DNA of 64,000 nt from Lentzea sp. NBRC 105346 (GTDB lineage: Bacteria; Actinomycetota; Actinomycetes; Mycobacteriales; Pseudonocardiaceae): contig NZ_BSTQ01000014.1 in the NCBI RefSeq assembly GCF_030269605.1, positions 62,001-126,000 on the forward strand. Direction: 5' to 3'. Below, in pieces: positions 41,541-49,708 of the stretch (positions are counted from its first letter, which is position 1; every line of letters starts with the position of its first letter). The translations under genes and the position numbers were made by a program. Below the pieces are notes generated by a model, which saw only the letters and a list, made by a program, of their open reading frames with translations, searched no databases and was not told where the DNA came from.

Positions 41541-42428
41541 GTGATCGGCCTCCGGGAGATCCAGACCGCGGCGCAGCGCATCGAGCCGTACGTGCGGCGC
41601 ACGCCGTTGCTGGAGTGCGCGGAGCTCGGCGTGACCGTCAAGGCGGAGAACCTGCAGCCCACCGGCAGTTTCAAGGTGCGCGGTGTGTTCAACGCGCTGC
41701 TGTGTCACGAAGAGCTGCCGCGCGGCGTGGCCACGTTCAGCGCGGGCAACGCGGGCGCGGCCGTCGCGTATGCCGCCAAGCGGCTCGGAATTCCCTCGAT
41801 CGTGGTCATGCGGCCAGGTTCGGTGCCGGAGAAGGTCGCCGCGATCCGGTCGCACGGCGGCGAGATCGTCTTCACGGAGGACCTGTTCGGCACGTGCTCG
41901 GCGTTGTGCGAGGAGCGCGGTTTCGCGCTGCTGCACCCGTTCGACGACCTGGACCTCATCGCCGGGCACGGCACGATCGGCCTGGAGATCGGCGCGGCGG
42001 ACCTGGTGGTCGTACCGGTGGGCGGGGGCGGGCTGATCAGCGGTATCGCCGCCGCGATGCCCGGCACGCGGGTCGTCGGCGTCGAGCCCGCCACGGCGAA
42101 CAACATGACGTACGCGCTCGCGGCCGGGCGGCCCGATCCGTTGCCGCACAAGCCTGTGTCCATCGCCGACGGCCTCACGCCGCCGTTCTCCGGCGAGCAC
42201 ACGCTGGAGCATGTGCGTGCGCTCGTGGCGGACGTCGTCGAGGTGAGCGAGCAGAGCATTCGCGACGCGTGGTGGCCGTTGATGCGGGCGACGCGCCTGC
42301 TGCTCGAACCGTCGGCCGTGGTCGGGCTGGCCGCGTTGCGGGACGGGCTGATCGAGCCGGGGGAGCGCACGGTGCTGGTGCTGTCCGGCGGCAACTCGGC
42401 CGAGCTCAGCCCACGAGCATCGCTCTGA
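41541..42428 (+). CDS. Threonine/serine dehydratase-like PLP enzyme
   Basis: This 295-residue fold-type II PLP enzyme has the cofactor lysine in TGSFKVRG near residue 45, the glycine loop VPVGGGGLISG and GGNSAE near the C-terminus. Threonine deamination to 2-oxobutyrate or serine racemisation/dehydration are both possible; it lacks the ACT domain of biosynthetic IlvA. Leaderless start. The 3' end overlaps the STAS gene by 23 nt. Confidence 0.88.
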   Translation: MIGLREIQTAAQRIEPYVRRTPLLECAELGVTVKAENLQPTGSFKVRGVFNALLCHEELPRGVATFSAGNAGAAVAYAAKRLGIPSIVVMRPGSVPEKVAAIRSHGGEIVFTEDLFGTCSALCEERGFALLHPFDDLDLIAGHGTIGLEIGAADLVVVPVGGGGLISGIAAAMPGTRVVGVEPATANNMTYALAAGRPDPLPHKPVSIADGLTPPFSGEHTLEHVRALVADVVEVSEQSIRDAWWPLMRATRLLLEPSAVVGLAALRDGLIEPGERTVLVLSGGNSAELSPRASL

Positions 42429-42771
42429 CCGCGGCCAGCGCGTCCGGTGCCGCGTTGTAGCGCAGGATCACCTGGTCGACTCCGGTCACGCTGAGTGGTC
42501 GCAGGATTGCGCGTTGTGCTGCCGCGACCACGAAGACGGTGCCGTTGCGTTCCGCCGCCTGTTGGGTCTCGACCAGTAGCGCGAGGCCCGCGGAACCGAA
42601 GAACGTCACCGCACATAGGTCGAGGACGACGGCCGGGCGGCTGAGGTCGAGTGCGGACTTGATCGGGTCGATGTTGTACTCGTCGATCTCGCCGGCGACA
42701 GTGACCACCTGCACGCCGTCGCAGACGGTGACCGTGACGGAGTCCGGCAGATCGGGAAGTAGGTAGCTCAT
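42406..42771 (-). CDS. STAS-domain anti-sigma factor antagonist
   Basis: This 121-residue RsbV-like protein has the phosphorylatable Ser in FFGSAGLALL after DLCAVT. A GAGGAAG site precedes ATG 42771. It is the last gene of a four-gene unit that also encodes a histidine kinase, an RsbW-like ATPase and a response regulator. Confidence 0.85.
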   Translation of the reverse strand: MSYLLPDLPDSVTVTVCDGVQVVTVAGEIDEYNIDPIKSALDLSRPAVVLDLCAVTFFGSAGLALLVETQQAAERNGTVFVVAAAQRAILRPLSVTGVDQVILRYNAAPDALAAVRAMLVG

Positions 42772-42865
42772 CGCTTCCTCGGTGCGCGATATGAGTGTCG
42801 AGCACACTGCTGAACTCGTTGGCATCCTCACCGTAGGTCCGATGCTTCGCAATGACAAGCGGGAC

Positions 42866-43912
42866 TCACCCGGTCGTCGGCAACCAGAACTCGACCGTGG
42901 TTCCGGTCTCACCCGATGAGATGGTCCACCAGCCGCCCGCGGTCTCCGCGCGTTCCCGCATCTCGATCAAGCCGAAGTGGTCGCGGCCGCTCGACCAGTC
43001 GAGCGTCGTGACGGCGAATCCGGTGCCGTCGTCCGTGATGCGCACCCGGACGCCTTCGTCCATTGTGGACAGATCGATGTGAACTGCCTTCGCGTTGGCG
43101 TGTTTGAGGACGTTGGTGAGTGCCTCCTGGCAGATGCGGAAGATCGTCGTGGCGGTCTCGGGTTCCGGCTCGTGATCGAGCTCCGGCCGGAGGGTCACGT
43201 CCAGTCCGCGGCGGGGCAGCACCACGCCGGCGTAGCTGGAAAGCGCTTCCACCAGTCCGCGCTGGTCGATGCCGGGCGGTCGGAGGCGGAAGACCAGGTC
43301 GCGCAGCCGGTTGACGGTGCCGTTGACCGCCTCGTCGAGCTCACGCGCCACCGACGCGTACTTCGGAGGCAGCTCGTCGGCGAGCAGCTGCAGCCGCATC
43401 CCCAGGGCGATCATCGACTGCAGGGAGTCATCGTGGACGTCCCAGGCGATGCGTCGCCGTTCGATCTCCTGTGCCTCCACCAGGTGCGATAGCAGCCGGC
43501 GGCGTTCGGACAGGCGCAGCTCGGCGTTGCGCCGCTCGGTCAGGTCGCGGGTGACCTTGCCGAATCCGCGCAGCTCGCCGGAGCTGTCGTACAGGGCGGT
43601 GATGACGACGTTGGCCCAGAACCGGGTGCCGTCCTTGCGAAGCCGCCAGCCCTCGTCCTCCAGGCGTCCGTCGACGGCCGCGACTTCCAGCTCACGGGCC
43701 GGTTTGTCGGCGTCCTCCGGCGGATAGAAGATCGAGAAGTGCTTGCCGATGATCTCGTCGGCGGAGTAGCCCTTGATCCGTTCGGCGCCGATGTTCCAGG
43801 TGGTGATGCGCCCCTGCGGATCGAGCATGAAGATCGCGTAGTCGATGACGCTCTGCACCAGCAGCCGGAAGTGTTCCTCGCTGGCGTGTTCGGGAGTCGA
43901 GCGGTCGGTCAC
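42866..43912 (-). CDS. PAS-domain sensor histidine kinase (NarX/HPK7 type)
   Basis: This 348-residue kinase has a PAS domain at about 13-125 (VIDYAIFMLDPQGRITTWN) and a HisKA_3 phosphorylation site HDDSLQ near 175, followed by a GHKL ATPase (N-box and TDDGTGF). No transmembrane segment is visible, so it is cytoplasmic. GTG 43912 overlaps the upstream ATPase gene by GTGA. It presumably phosphorylates the response regulator encoded upstream. Confidence 0.9.
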   Translation of the reverse strand: MTDRSTPEHASEEHFRLLVQSVIDYAIFMLDPQGRITTWNIGAERIKGYSADEIIGKHFSIFYPPEDADKPARELEVAAVDGRLEDEGWRLRKDGTRFWANVVITALYDSSGELRGFGKVTRDLTERRNAELRLSERRRLLSHLVEAQEIERRRIAWDVHDDSLQSMIALGMRLQLLADELPPKYASVARELDEAVNGTVNRLRDLVFRLRPPGIDQRGLVEALSSYAGVVLPRRGLDVTLRPELDHEPEPETATTIFRICQEALTNVLKHANAKAVHIDLSTMDEGVRVRITDDGTGFAVTTLDWSSGRDHFGLIEMRERAETAGGWWTISSGETGTTVEFWLPTTG

Positions 43913-44292
43913 GTCTCCGTGACTAGCACGTCTCCGGGCATCGCGCGCAGTTCGGACCACAGGACCTTGCCGGTGTCGCGGTCGTCGACGCCCCAGACGG
44001 TGCTCAACGCGGCGATCAGCTTCATGCCCCAGCCGCCGTGCCGCCGCTCGCCGGCGCCGGTCACCTCGATCCGCACCCGGCTCGCGTCGCCCGCGATCCG
44101 GAGCACGACGTCACCGTGCTGCAGGGCGTTGGCGACCAGCTCGGAGGCGACGAGAATGACGTCCTCGCGCGACCCCGTGTAGCCGCTCCTGGTGAGGAAC
44201 ATGTGAGCGAACTCCCTGGCCAGGCCGACGCCACCCGCGTCGCGGGCCACGCTGAATTCGCCCTGGATGCTCACGATCGCACTGTGCGACAT
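43909..44292 (-). CDS. RsbW-like anti-sigma serine kinase (GHKL ATPase)
   Basis: This 127-residue stand-alone ATPase has the N-box ELVANALQHGD near 60-70 and a GWGMKLI loop near 95. RsbW-like proteins bind and inhibit sigma factors and phosphorylate STAS antagonists such as the one encoded downstream. It overlaps the histidine-kinase gene. A GTG at 44325 is an alternative start. Confidence 0.82.
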   Translation of the reverse strand: MSHSAIVSIQGEFSVARDAGGVGLAREFAHMFLTRSGYTGSREDVILVASELVANALQHGDVVLRIAGDASRVRIEVTGAGERRHGGWGMKLIAALSTVWGVDDRDTGKVLWSELRAMPGDVLVTET

Positions 44293-44330
44293 TCGCCGAC
44301 GGCTCGCGAGACACAGGAACACCACTCCAT

Positions 44331-44348
44331 CTAGTGCAATTGCACTAG
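44331..44348. promoter_or_regulatory. 18-bp perfect palindrome, candidate operator
   Basis: CTAGTGCAATTGCACTAG is an exact palindrome spanning the response-regulator stop and lying 38 bp before the ATPase start. It is more AT-rich than its surroundings and resembles regulator operators. Confidence 0.5.
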
Positions 44349-44968
44349 TCGATCACGCCCTGGCGCCGTGCGATGGAGACGGCCTCGAGCTTCGACCGGG
44401 CGCCCAGCTTCTGCAGCAGGTTGCGGATGTGGTTGCGCACGGTGTTGTGCGCGATGCCGAGCCTGGCGCCGATGTCGCGGGTGCTCGCACCGTCCGCGAG
44501 CAGGGACAACGTCTGCTGCTCGCGTTCGGTGAGCGCGGGCCCGCGGCCGGTGAGCTGGTCGAGCACGCCGGCGAGCAGCCGTGAGTCGAACACCGCTTCG
44601 CCGTCGGCCACGCGCTGCACCGCGAGCACGAGTTCGGTGAGCTTCGACGACTTGAGCAGCAAGCCAGAACCACCCACCTCAGCGACCCTGGTGGCCACCG
44701 CGGGAGTCGCCTCGGCGGTGAGCACGAGGACCCTCGCGTCGAGCGCGGCGAGCTCCGCGATCAGCTCGACGCCGTCGCCATCGGGCAGCCTGCGGTCCAG
44801 GACGACGACGTCCGGCCGATGCTTGCGCACCTCGACAAGTGCCATCGCGACGGAGTTGGCGCGCGCGGCGACGTGGACCCGGTCCGACCGCTCGAGCGCG
44901 AGGGCGATCGCCTCGGCCACCATGTCGTGATCTTCGACGATGACCACCCGTATCGGCGGTTCGGTCAT
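44345..44968 (-). CDS. NarL/LuxR-family response regulator
   Basis: This 207-residue regulator has a receiver domain with the phosphoacceptor Asp in VVVLDRRLPDGDG, the conserved Lys in LLLKSSK, and a C-terminal LuxR-type helix-turn-helix (LTEREQQTLSLLADGASTRD). Leaderless start: TACTCT ends 7 nt before ATG 44968. It leads the operon of kinase, RsbW-like ATPase and STAS protein. Confidence 0.9.
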   Translation of the reverse strand: MTEPPIRVVIVEDHDMVAEAIALALERSDRVHVAARANSVAMALVEVRKHRPDVVVLDRRLPDGDGVELIAELAALDARVLVLTAEATPAVATRVAEVGGSGLLLKSSKLTELVLAVQRVADGEAVFDSRLLAGVLDQLTGRGPALTEREQQTLSLLADGASTRDIGARLGIAHNTVRNHIRNLLQKLGARSKLEAVSIARRQGVID

Positions 44969-44975
44969 ACGATCA

Positions 44976-44981
44976 AGAGTA
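44976..44981 (-). promoter_or_regulatory. -10 box of a leaderless promoter (response regulator)
   Basis: TACTCT on the minus strand ends 7 nt before ATG 44968. Confidence 0.5.
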
Positions 44982-45029
44982 GTCCGGTGGCAGCGCCGCG
45001 CGACTTTGGGCAGCACCACCACCGGCTTC

Positions 45030-45305
45030 TCAGATCGCGATGACACTGCCCTGATGGTCGACGTAGTCGGCCGTAGCGTCATCCAGCCACCTGCCGTGCT
45101 CGGCGAGGTAGCGGAACTTGTGCTCGCCCGGCGGCAATGTCACCGACACCGTGCGCCTGCCACCCCGTCGGGGCAGCAGTTCGTGCACTCCAGGCACCCA
45201 CCCGTTGAAACTGCCGACAACGCTCACCCGGCCGGGCGGCTCGTCGTGCGGCAGCTCGAACGTGATCCTCATTTTCGTACCGAAGAGTCGTGTTCGCCGA
45301 AGCAT
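45030..45305 (-). CDS. CBM48/isoamylase early-set domain protein
   Basis: This 91-residue protein is almost entirely one carbohydrate-binding CBM48 domain (VSVVGSFNGWVPGVHELL, GEHKFRYLAEHGRWLDD), the type seen on glycogen-active enzymes and AMPK-beta. ATG 45305 follows GAGGAG; a GTG four codons upstream is possible. No catalytic domain is present. Function unknown; binding to glycogen or to a kinase is an inference. Confidence 0.8.
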   Translation of the reverse strand: MLRRTRLFGTKMRITFELPHDEPPGRVSVVGSFNGWVPGVHELLPRRGGRRTVSVTLPPGEHKFRYLAEHGRWLDDATADYVDHQGSVIAI

Positions 45306-45386
45306 CGATCTCCTCACTCGGATCGGTTGCAGCGAGCAGGGTAGTGCGCGGGACCTGTCAGGCGGCGGAGGCGCGACGACAGCAAA

Positions 45387-45409
45387 TTGTCAGACCCCCT
45401 GCGTAACGT
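45387..45409 (+). promoter_or_regulatory. PafBC-like (DNA damage) promoter
   Basis: TTGTCAGAC (45387-45395), 8 nt, then TAACGT (45404-45409) matches the TTGTCRGTG-N8-TANNNT motif of the PafBC/RecA-independent damage response. It lies 28 bp before the hydrolase ATG. The same motif forms the ends of the dispersed element at 29.8, 46.6 and 46.9 kb. Confidence 0.55.
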
Positions 45410-45436
45410 CGAACCCACTCGAACAAGGGGAGACCA

Positions 45437-46390
45437 ATGACGTTGGACCGCAGGAAAATGCTCGCGCTCGGAGCCGGAGCGGCGGTGTTCGTCACCACCA
45501 CCGCTGGCGTCGCCTCCGCCGCTTCCGTTCCGTCCGATGAGGAACTGGCCCGTTCGCTGGGCTTCCGCAGTGCCTACGCGCGAGTCAACGGAGTGCGCCT
45601 GCACTACGTGATCGGCGGCAAGGGCGCGCCCCTGTTGCTGTTGCCGGGCTGGCCGCAAACATGGTGGCAGTACAACAAGATCCTGCCGGCGCTGGCGCGC
45701 CGCTATCGGGTGATCGTGCCGGACCTGCGCGGCATGAACCTGTCGGAGAAGCCTCTTGCCGGCTTCGACAAGAAAACCATGGCCCGCGATGTCCTGGAGC
45801 TGACCCGAGCCCTGGGGCACCAGTCCGTCTTCGTGGCGGGCCACGACATCGGCTCGCAGGTGGCGTTCAGCTTCGCCGCGAACCACCCCACGGCCACCCG
45901 CAAAGTCGCTCTCCTGGACATCGCGCACCCGGACGACGACTACTACAAGCTCCCACTGTTACCCCCGCCGGGCGGCTTCGCGTTGTGGTGGTTCGCGTTC
46001 AACCAGGTGCGCGGCCTACCGGAACAGCTGCTGGCGGGCCGATTCCGCCACCTGCACGACTGGCTGTTCGACAACTCCCTGGCCGACCCGGCGTCCATCC
46101 CGGACCGAGACCGTGCCATCTACGCGCGCGCCTACAACGCCCCCGAAGCCATCCGCGCGAGCAACGGCTGGTACCAGAGCTTCCACCAGGACATCGCCGA
46201 CCTGAAGACGTACGCCAAAATCCCGTCACCCCTGCTAGCCATCGCCACCGACTTCTCCTACGACGGCTTCCTGCAGAAGCTGCCCTCACAGGCGATCGAC
46301 TTCAGGGTCGAGAAGGTGCAGTCCGGCCACTGGCTGGCGGAGGAGAAGCCGGAGGAGGTGACGCGCCTACTGACGGACTTCTTCGCGTGA
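45437..46390 (+). CDS. Exported alpha/beta hydrolase (epoxide-hydrolase-like)
   Basis: This 317-residue enzyme has an N-terminal twin-arginine-like signal (LDRRKMLALGAGAAVF, cleavage after VASA). The oxyanion motif PGWPQTWWQ and the nucleophile elbow GHDIGS (Asp nucleophile) fit epoxide hydrolase or haloalkane dehalogenase relatives. A PafBC-like promoter precedes it. Its substrate is unknown. A TTA codon lies at 45959. Confidence 0.85.
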   Translation: MTLDRRKMLALGAGAAVFVTTTAGVASAASVPSDEELARSLGFRSAYARVNGVRLHYVIGGKGAPLLLLPGWPQTWWQYNKILPALARRYRVIVPDLRGMNLSEKPLAGFDKKTMARDVLELTRALGHQSVFVAGHDIGSQVAFSFAANHPTATRKVALLDIAHPDDDYYKLPLLPPPGGFALWWFAFNQVRGLPEQLLAGRFRHLHDWLFDNSLADPASIPDRDRAIYARAYNAPEAIRASNGWYQSFHQDIADLKTYAKIPSPLLAIATDFSYDGFLQKLPSQAIDFRVEKVQSGHWLAEEKPEEVTRLLTDFFA

Positions 46391-46610
46391 CCCGCCGCCG
46401 GGTCTGACCATGCCTGGGGCGGGGTCCGCCACGGATTCCGCCCCGTGGTCCGCATGCGCTCGCTCCGAGTCCGACGTTCCGGGCGAGCAATTCAAGGCTG
46501 AGCTCCGCTGAGCGCTGCTCGGGGCTGGGGCTTGCTTGCTGGCTGCCGCGTACTGCCCGCTACCCGCGGCCCCCGCCGATGCGCCCGAACCGCCGATGTG
46601 TGCTCCAGAA

Positions 46611-46705
46611 CTGTCGGACCGCTTCGCTAGCCTGGATGCGGGGGCAGCTGGCCGCGGCGCCGCATCGACGGGCCCCCAGCCGACCGTAGCGCGCGGGTCT
46701 GACAA
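46611..46705. repeat. Dispersed palindromic element, copy 2
   Basis: A 95-bp copy, about 95 percent identical over 104 bp to copy 3. Left end: CTGTCGGAC-N8-TAGCCT (plus strand). Right end: TTGTCAGAC-N8-TACGGT (minus strand). The central GC-rich arms (CGGGGGC and GCCCCC) could form a hairpin. Confidence 0.75.
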
Positions 46706-46782
46706 TCCACGGGCCCGATCAATCCCGAACCCCGATCCGGTTTTCGCCGCCCCAACGTGTGCACCCCCAACCCATGCGCCGG

Positions 46783-46862
46783 AACCGCCGACGCGCTCCC
46801 AACCGCCGACGCGAACCCCGAAACTGCCGACGCGAACCCAGAACTGCCGACGCGAACCCCAG
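46783..46862. repeat. Tandem repeat of about 20 bp
   Basis: Four units near AACCGCCGACGCGAACCCC start at 46783, 46801, 46822 and 46842 (18, 21, 20 and 21 bp). They run directly into the AACTGTCGGACC of element copy 3. Confidence 0.65.
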
Positions 46863-46864
46863 AA

Positions 46865-46960
46865 CTGTCGGACCGCTTCGCTAGCCTGGATACGGGGGCC
46901 AGCTCGCCGCGGCGACGCATCGACGGGCCCCCAGCCGACCGTAGCGCCCAGGTCTGACAA
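46865..46960. repeat. Dispersed palindromic element, copy 3
   Basis: A 96-bp copy with left end CTGTCGGAC-N8-TAGCCT and right end TTGTCAGAC-N8-TACGGT on the opposite strand. It ends 6 bp before the stop of the convergent SRPBCC gene. Confidence 0.75.
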
Positions 46961-46966
46961 TCCCCG

Positions 46967-47422
46967 TCAGTCCTCCGCAACCGAGAGCCGCGCCAAAGAC
47001 CGCTCCAAAGCCTTGGCGACATCCCGAGACCCGGCCTTCATCAGCCATCCCTTGAACCGGCTGGCAGGTTCCTGCCGCGACCGCAACCGCACAATCGTCC
47101 CACCGCCATCAGCCTCGAGCTCAATGCTGAACTCGGTCGAAGCCGCGAACTTAGGCGCCGGCCGACCGTTCAACCGCTCCTCGACGTGCCGCCACCGCAG
47201 CAGCCGCCCAGGCTCGAACGCGATGACCTCCTGGTCGACCTCGGCCGCCTTGCCGCCCCACCGCCCGTGCTGGGTGCGCAGCTCCCCAAGGCCCGAGCCC
47301 GAGCGCACCTCGACCCGTTCCGCGAAGGCGAACCACGAAGGCGTCCGCGCCGCGTCCGACACCCGCGCCCACACGGCATCGACCGGCGCGTCGACGTGTG
47401 CCTGCCGCACGATCTCGATCAC
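46967..47422 (-). CDS. SRPBCC (START/Bet v1-like) family protein
   Basis: This 151-residue ligand-binding protein has the family start EIVRQAHVDAPVDAVWARV and the conserved WRHVEERLNGR segment. In this class, hydrophobic ligands or aromatics are bound. It is divergent from a MarR regulator, with a palindrome between them, and is likely its target. GTG 47422 has GAGG upstream; GTG 47431 is possible. Confidence 0.78.
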   Translation of the reverse strand: MIEIVRQAHVDAPVDAVWARVSDAARTPSWFAFAERVEVRSGSGLGELRTQHGRWGGKAAEVDQEVIAFEPGRLLRWRHVEERLNGRPAPKFAASTEFSIELEADGGGTIVRLRSRQEPASRFKGWLMKAGSRDVAKALERSLARLSVAED

Positions 47423-47443
47423 GACGACCACCTCGCGCTATGA

Positions 47444-47460
47444 TGTTCATATCATGAACA
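47444..47460. promoter_or_regulatory. MarR-type operator palindrome
   Basis: TGTTCAT-ATC-ATGAACA is a 17-bp palindrome with perfect 7-bp arms, overlapping the MarR start codon (47454). It fits autorepression and control of the divergent SRPBCC gene. A -10 TATGAT at 47439 precedes it. Confidence 0.6.
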
Positions 47461-47867
47461 GTTCAGACGCTGAACGGTTCGAGCAACTGTACCGCCGCAT
47501 CTGGGGTGCGCTCAACCGTCAGGACGACCCGGAGCTGAGCCAGCACGAACGCCAGCTGCTGCACCACATCGCCCCCGCAGAGGGCGTCGCCCTGACGTGG
47601 CTGGCCAACCACCTGGGCCTGCCGAAAAGCACCACCTCGGTCATGGTGAAGGCGCTAGCCGCCCGCGGCTTCGTCGAACGAACCCGCGACCCGTCAGACG
47701 AACGCCGCCTGGCGCTCCGCCTGACCGAGCAGGGCCGCGAGGTCGTAGCCGCAGACACAGTGCTCCGCCCAACCGACCTGGCAAAAGCAATGTCACAACT
47801 AGACCCAGCCACGCGAAAGGCAATGCTCGAGGGCCTAACCCAATTGGCGAACGCAGCAGAAAGCTGA
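47454..47867 (+). CDS. MarR-family transcriptional regulator
   Basis: This 137-residue winged-helix regulator has ELSQHERQLLHHIA and the recognition region TTSVMVKALAARGFVERTRDPSDERR. MarR proteins usually sense aromatic or lipophilic compounds and oxidants. The ATG at 47454 lies within the palindrome. The divergent SRPBCC gene is the probable target. Confidence 0.86.
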   Translation: MNSSDAERFEQLYRRIWGALNRQDDPELSQHERQLLHHIAPAEGVALTWLANHLGLPKSTTSVMVKALAARGFVERTRDPSDERRLALRLTEQGREVVAADTVLRPTDLAKAMSQLDPATRKAMLEGLTQLANAAES

Positions 47868-47990
47868 AAGCGAAGCCCCGGTTACATCAAAGCGGGTTGC
47901 CCATTCCAACCACGGTCCACTGGAAGCCAACGTTTCGTGCAACCACGGACGGGGTCCGGGGCGGTGAGCCGACCCCCACAAACACGTGGA

Positions 47991-48027
47991 GCGGGGTGTG
48001 TCTGCGCTTTCCGCAGACACACCCCGC
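47991..48027 (-). terminator. Terminator downstream of the tRNA cluster
   Basis: A 16-bp exact stem (47991-48006 with 48012-48027, core GGGGTGTGTCTGCG) has a 5-nt loop. It lies 15 bp beyond the last tRNA on the minus strand. Confidence 0.75.
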
Positions 48028-48041
48028 CCCAAGCGGAACCA

Positions 48042-48113
<72 letters not shown>

Positions 48114-48114
48114 G

Positions 48115-48186
48115 AGGCGGAGACGGGAATCGAACCCGTGTACAGGGCTTTGCAGGCCCTTGCCTAAGCCACTCGGCCACTCCGCC
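48115..48186 (-). tRNA. tRNA-Cys (GCA)
   Basis: Complete cloverleaf with acceptor GGCGGAG/CTCCGCC, anticodon GCA and discriminator U. It is one base from tRNA-Val and is the only Cys gene in the window. Confidence 0.95.
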
Positions 48187-48212
48187 AGATCATGAGCCGT
48201 TGGCTCATTCAG

Positions 48213-48285
48213 AGCGGATGACGAGACTCGAACTCGCGACCCTCACCTTGGCAAGGTGATGCGCTACCAACTGCGCTACATCCGC
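48213..48285 (-). tRNA. tRNA-Gly (GCC)
   Basis: Complete cloverleaf with anticodon GCC. It is identical to the copy at 63578. Gene order in transcription is Gly-Cys-Val, ending in the hairpin at 47991. Confidence 0.95.
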
Positions 48286-48392
48286 ATGCATCACGTTTGT
48301 GTTCGTGATGTTGGAAACCCTATACGACCGGTTCAACCCGGTTCAAACCGGGGGTCCCCCACCGCCACGTGGGCCCCCGGACCTCGGGTTTC

Positions 48393-48818
48393 TCAGCTCA
48401 GGTCGTTCGAGATGAGGTGCGTGAGTGCCTCGTCCACGTTGACCCAGAGGTGCTCGTTGCCGGGAACGACGACGTCGTAGGTCCGGTCGAGGAAGTCGGC
48501 GAGCTCCTGTGCGGACGCTTCGAACATCGCGTGGCCGGAGGGAGAGCTCAGCTCGATGACGACGACTTCGGGGTCGTCGGCGGCAGGACGGATCCGGACG
48601 TCGCCATCGCCGGCGTCGGCGATGAGCCCGTCGGCGAGCAGGTCGCGGGCGAACACCCACTCGACCCAGCCGGCGCGTCCGGTGCGGAACGCGGCGACGA
48701 CCGCGTACGGGTCCTTCGTGTCGTATCGAAGCTCCACCTGGACCGGGACCGCCGGTGTCCTCGGCGCCAGCAGGTCGAAGACCGCTGTCGAGCGGAGCGT
48801 CACGTGGTCGTTGCGCAT
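48393..48818 (-). CDS. SsgA-family sporulation/cell-division regulator
   Basis: This 141-residue protein matches the SsgA/SsgB family (VQVELRYDTKDPYAVVAAF, WVEWVFARDLLADGL). These proteins recruit FtsZ and control septation in filamentous actinobacteria. Whether it is the SsgB orthologue cannot be settled here. AGAGGG precedes the ATG. Next to tRNA genes and divergent from an ECF sigma factor. Confidence 0.88.
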   Translation of the reverse strand: MRNDHVTLRSTAVFDLLAPRTPAVPVQVELRYDTKDPYAVVAAFRTGRAGWVEWVFARDLLADGLIADAGDGDVRIRPAADDPEVVVIELSSPSGHAMFEASAQELADFLDRTYDVVVPGNEHLWVNVDEALTHLISNDLS

Positions 48819-49051
48819 CGTCGTTACCCTCTTCTCCCTTCCCGGTCATGGAAACGACCGAGCACCTTAGTTGTGACGTGCATGTGGCGAGGAACGCTCA
48901 AGATTAGGTCGCAGATCACCCGTCCGGGCCATCATGACTTCGTACGGCGATCGATCGTGCGCGTTCCGTGTCCACGACGCTCCTTCCACGTTTCTCCGGC
49001 AACCCACATCTTGCTGGGTCTAACCTGAACCCGGTACCGGCTGTTGCGCGA

Positions 49052-49708
49052 ATGTTGGACGTGAGGACATCTCTGGTGGCTGACTCGCCTGCCCAACCCG
49101 GTGCGCCGAGCGACGACAGACCGACCGATGCCGAGCTGGTCAACCGGCTCGCGATGGGCGATCGTGGCGCGTTCGGCGAGCTGTATGACAGGTACGGCAC
49201 GCCAGCTTATTCGCTGGCCCGGCGCATCTGCGTCGACCCCGAGCTGGCGGAGGACGTCGTCCAGGAGGCGTTCCTCGCGTTGTGGCGTCATCCCAGCAGG
49301 TTCGACCCCGCCCGCGGCGGTTTCGGCAGCTGGCTGATGACCGTGGTGCATCACCGTGCCGTCGACACCGTCCGCAGGGAGAACACCCAGCGCAGGCGGA
49401 ATGTTCCGCTCACGGACGAGGTGTCCGAGCGCACAGTTCCGCCCGCGGAGGGATCCGACCACGAGGCCCTGACGAACGTTGTCGGGGCGGAGGTCAGGGC
49501 GGCGCTGCGGACGTTGCCCGAGGAGCAACGGCAGGTGATCGCGCTCGCCTACCTCGGCGGCTACACGCAGTGCGAGGTGGCGAAGCTGACGGGCGTCCCG
49601 CTGGGCACTGTGAAATCGCGCACGTTCGCGGCGATCAGGCGGCTGCGCGGCACGCTCGGTGGATTGTGGGCCGGCGAGACCGGTGAGACGACAGGAGCGC
49701 AACGGTGA
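49052..49708 (+). CDS. ECF-family sigma factor (SigK/RskA class)
   Basis: This 218-residue sigma factor has region 2 (GELYDRYGTPAYSLARRI, AEDVVQEAFLALW) and region 4 (LPEEQRQVIALAYLGGYTQCEVAKLTGVP). The start is uncertain: ATG 49052 is chosen, but the frame is open to GTG 48968. The anti-sigma gene follows with a 4-nt overlap, as is typical for SigK and RskA pairs. Confidence 0.86.
   Translation: MLDVRTSLVADSPAQPGAPSDDRPTDAELVNRLAMGDRGAFGELYDRYGTPAYSLARRICVDPELAEDVVQEAFLALWRHPSRFDPARGGFGSWLMTVVHHRAVDTVRRENTQRRRNVPLTDEVSERTVPPAEGSDHEALTNVVGAEVRAALRTLPEEQRQVIALAYLGGYTQCEVAKLTGVPLGTVKSRTFAAIRRLRGTLGGLWAGETGETTGAQR

Larger units (their letters stand above)
46391..46966. other. Intergenic region filled with repeats
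   Basis: No credible gene. It contains two copies of the dispersed element (46611, 46865) and, between them, a short tandem repeat (46783-46862). The first 200 bp show nothing recognisable. Confidence 0.6.

Noticed and set aside
46783..46862. Short tandem repeat as a CRISPR array
   Set aside because: Units of 18-21 bp adjoin without unique spacers and no cas genes are present.
46367..46960. Open frame across the repeat region on the minus strand
   Set aside because: Low-complexity translation of the palindromic repeats; no start context or homology.
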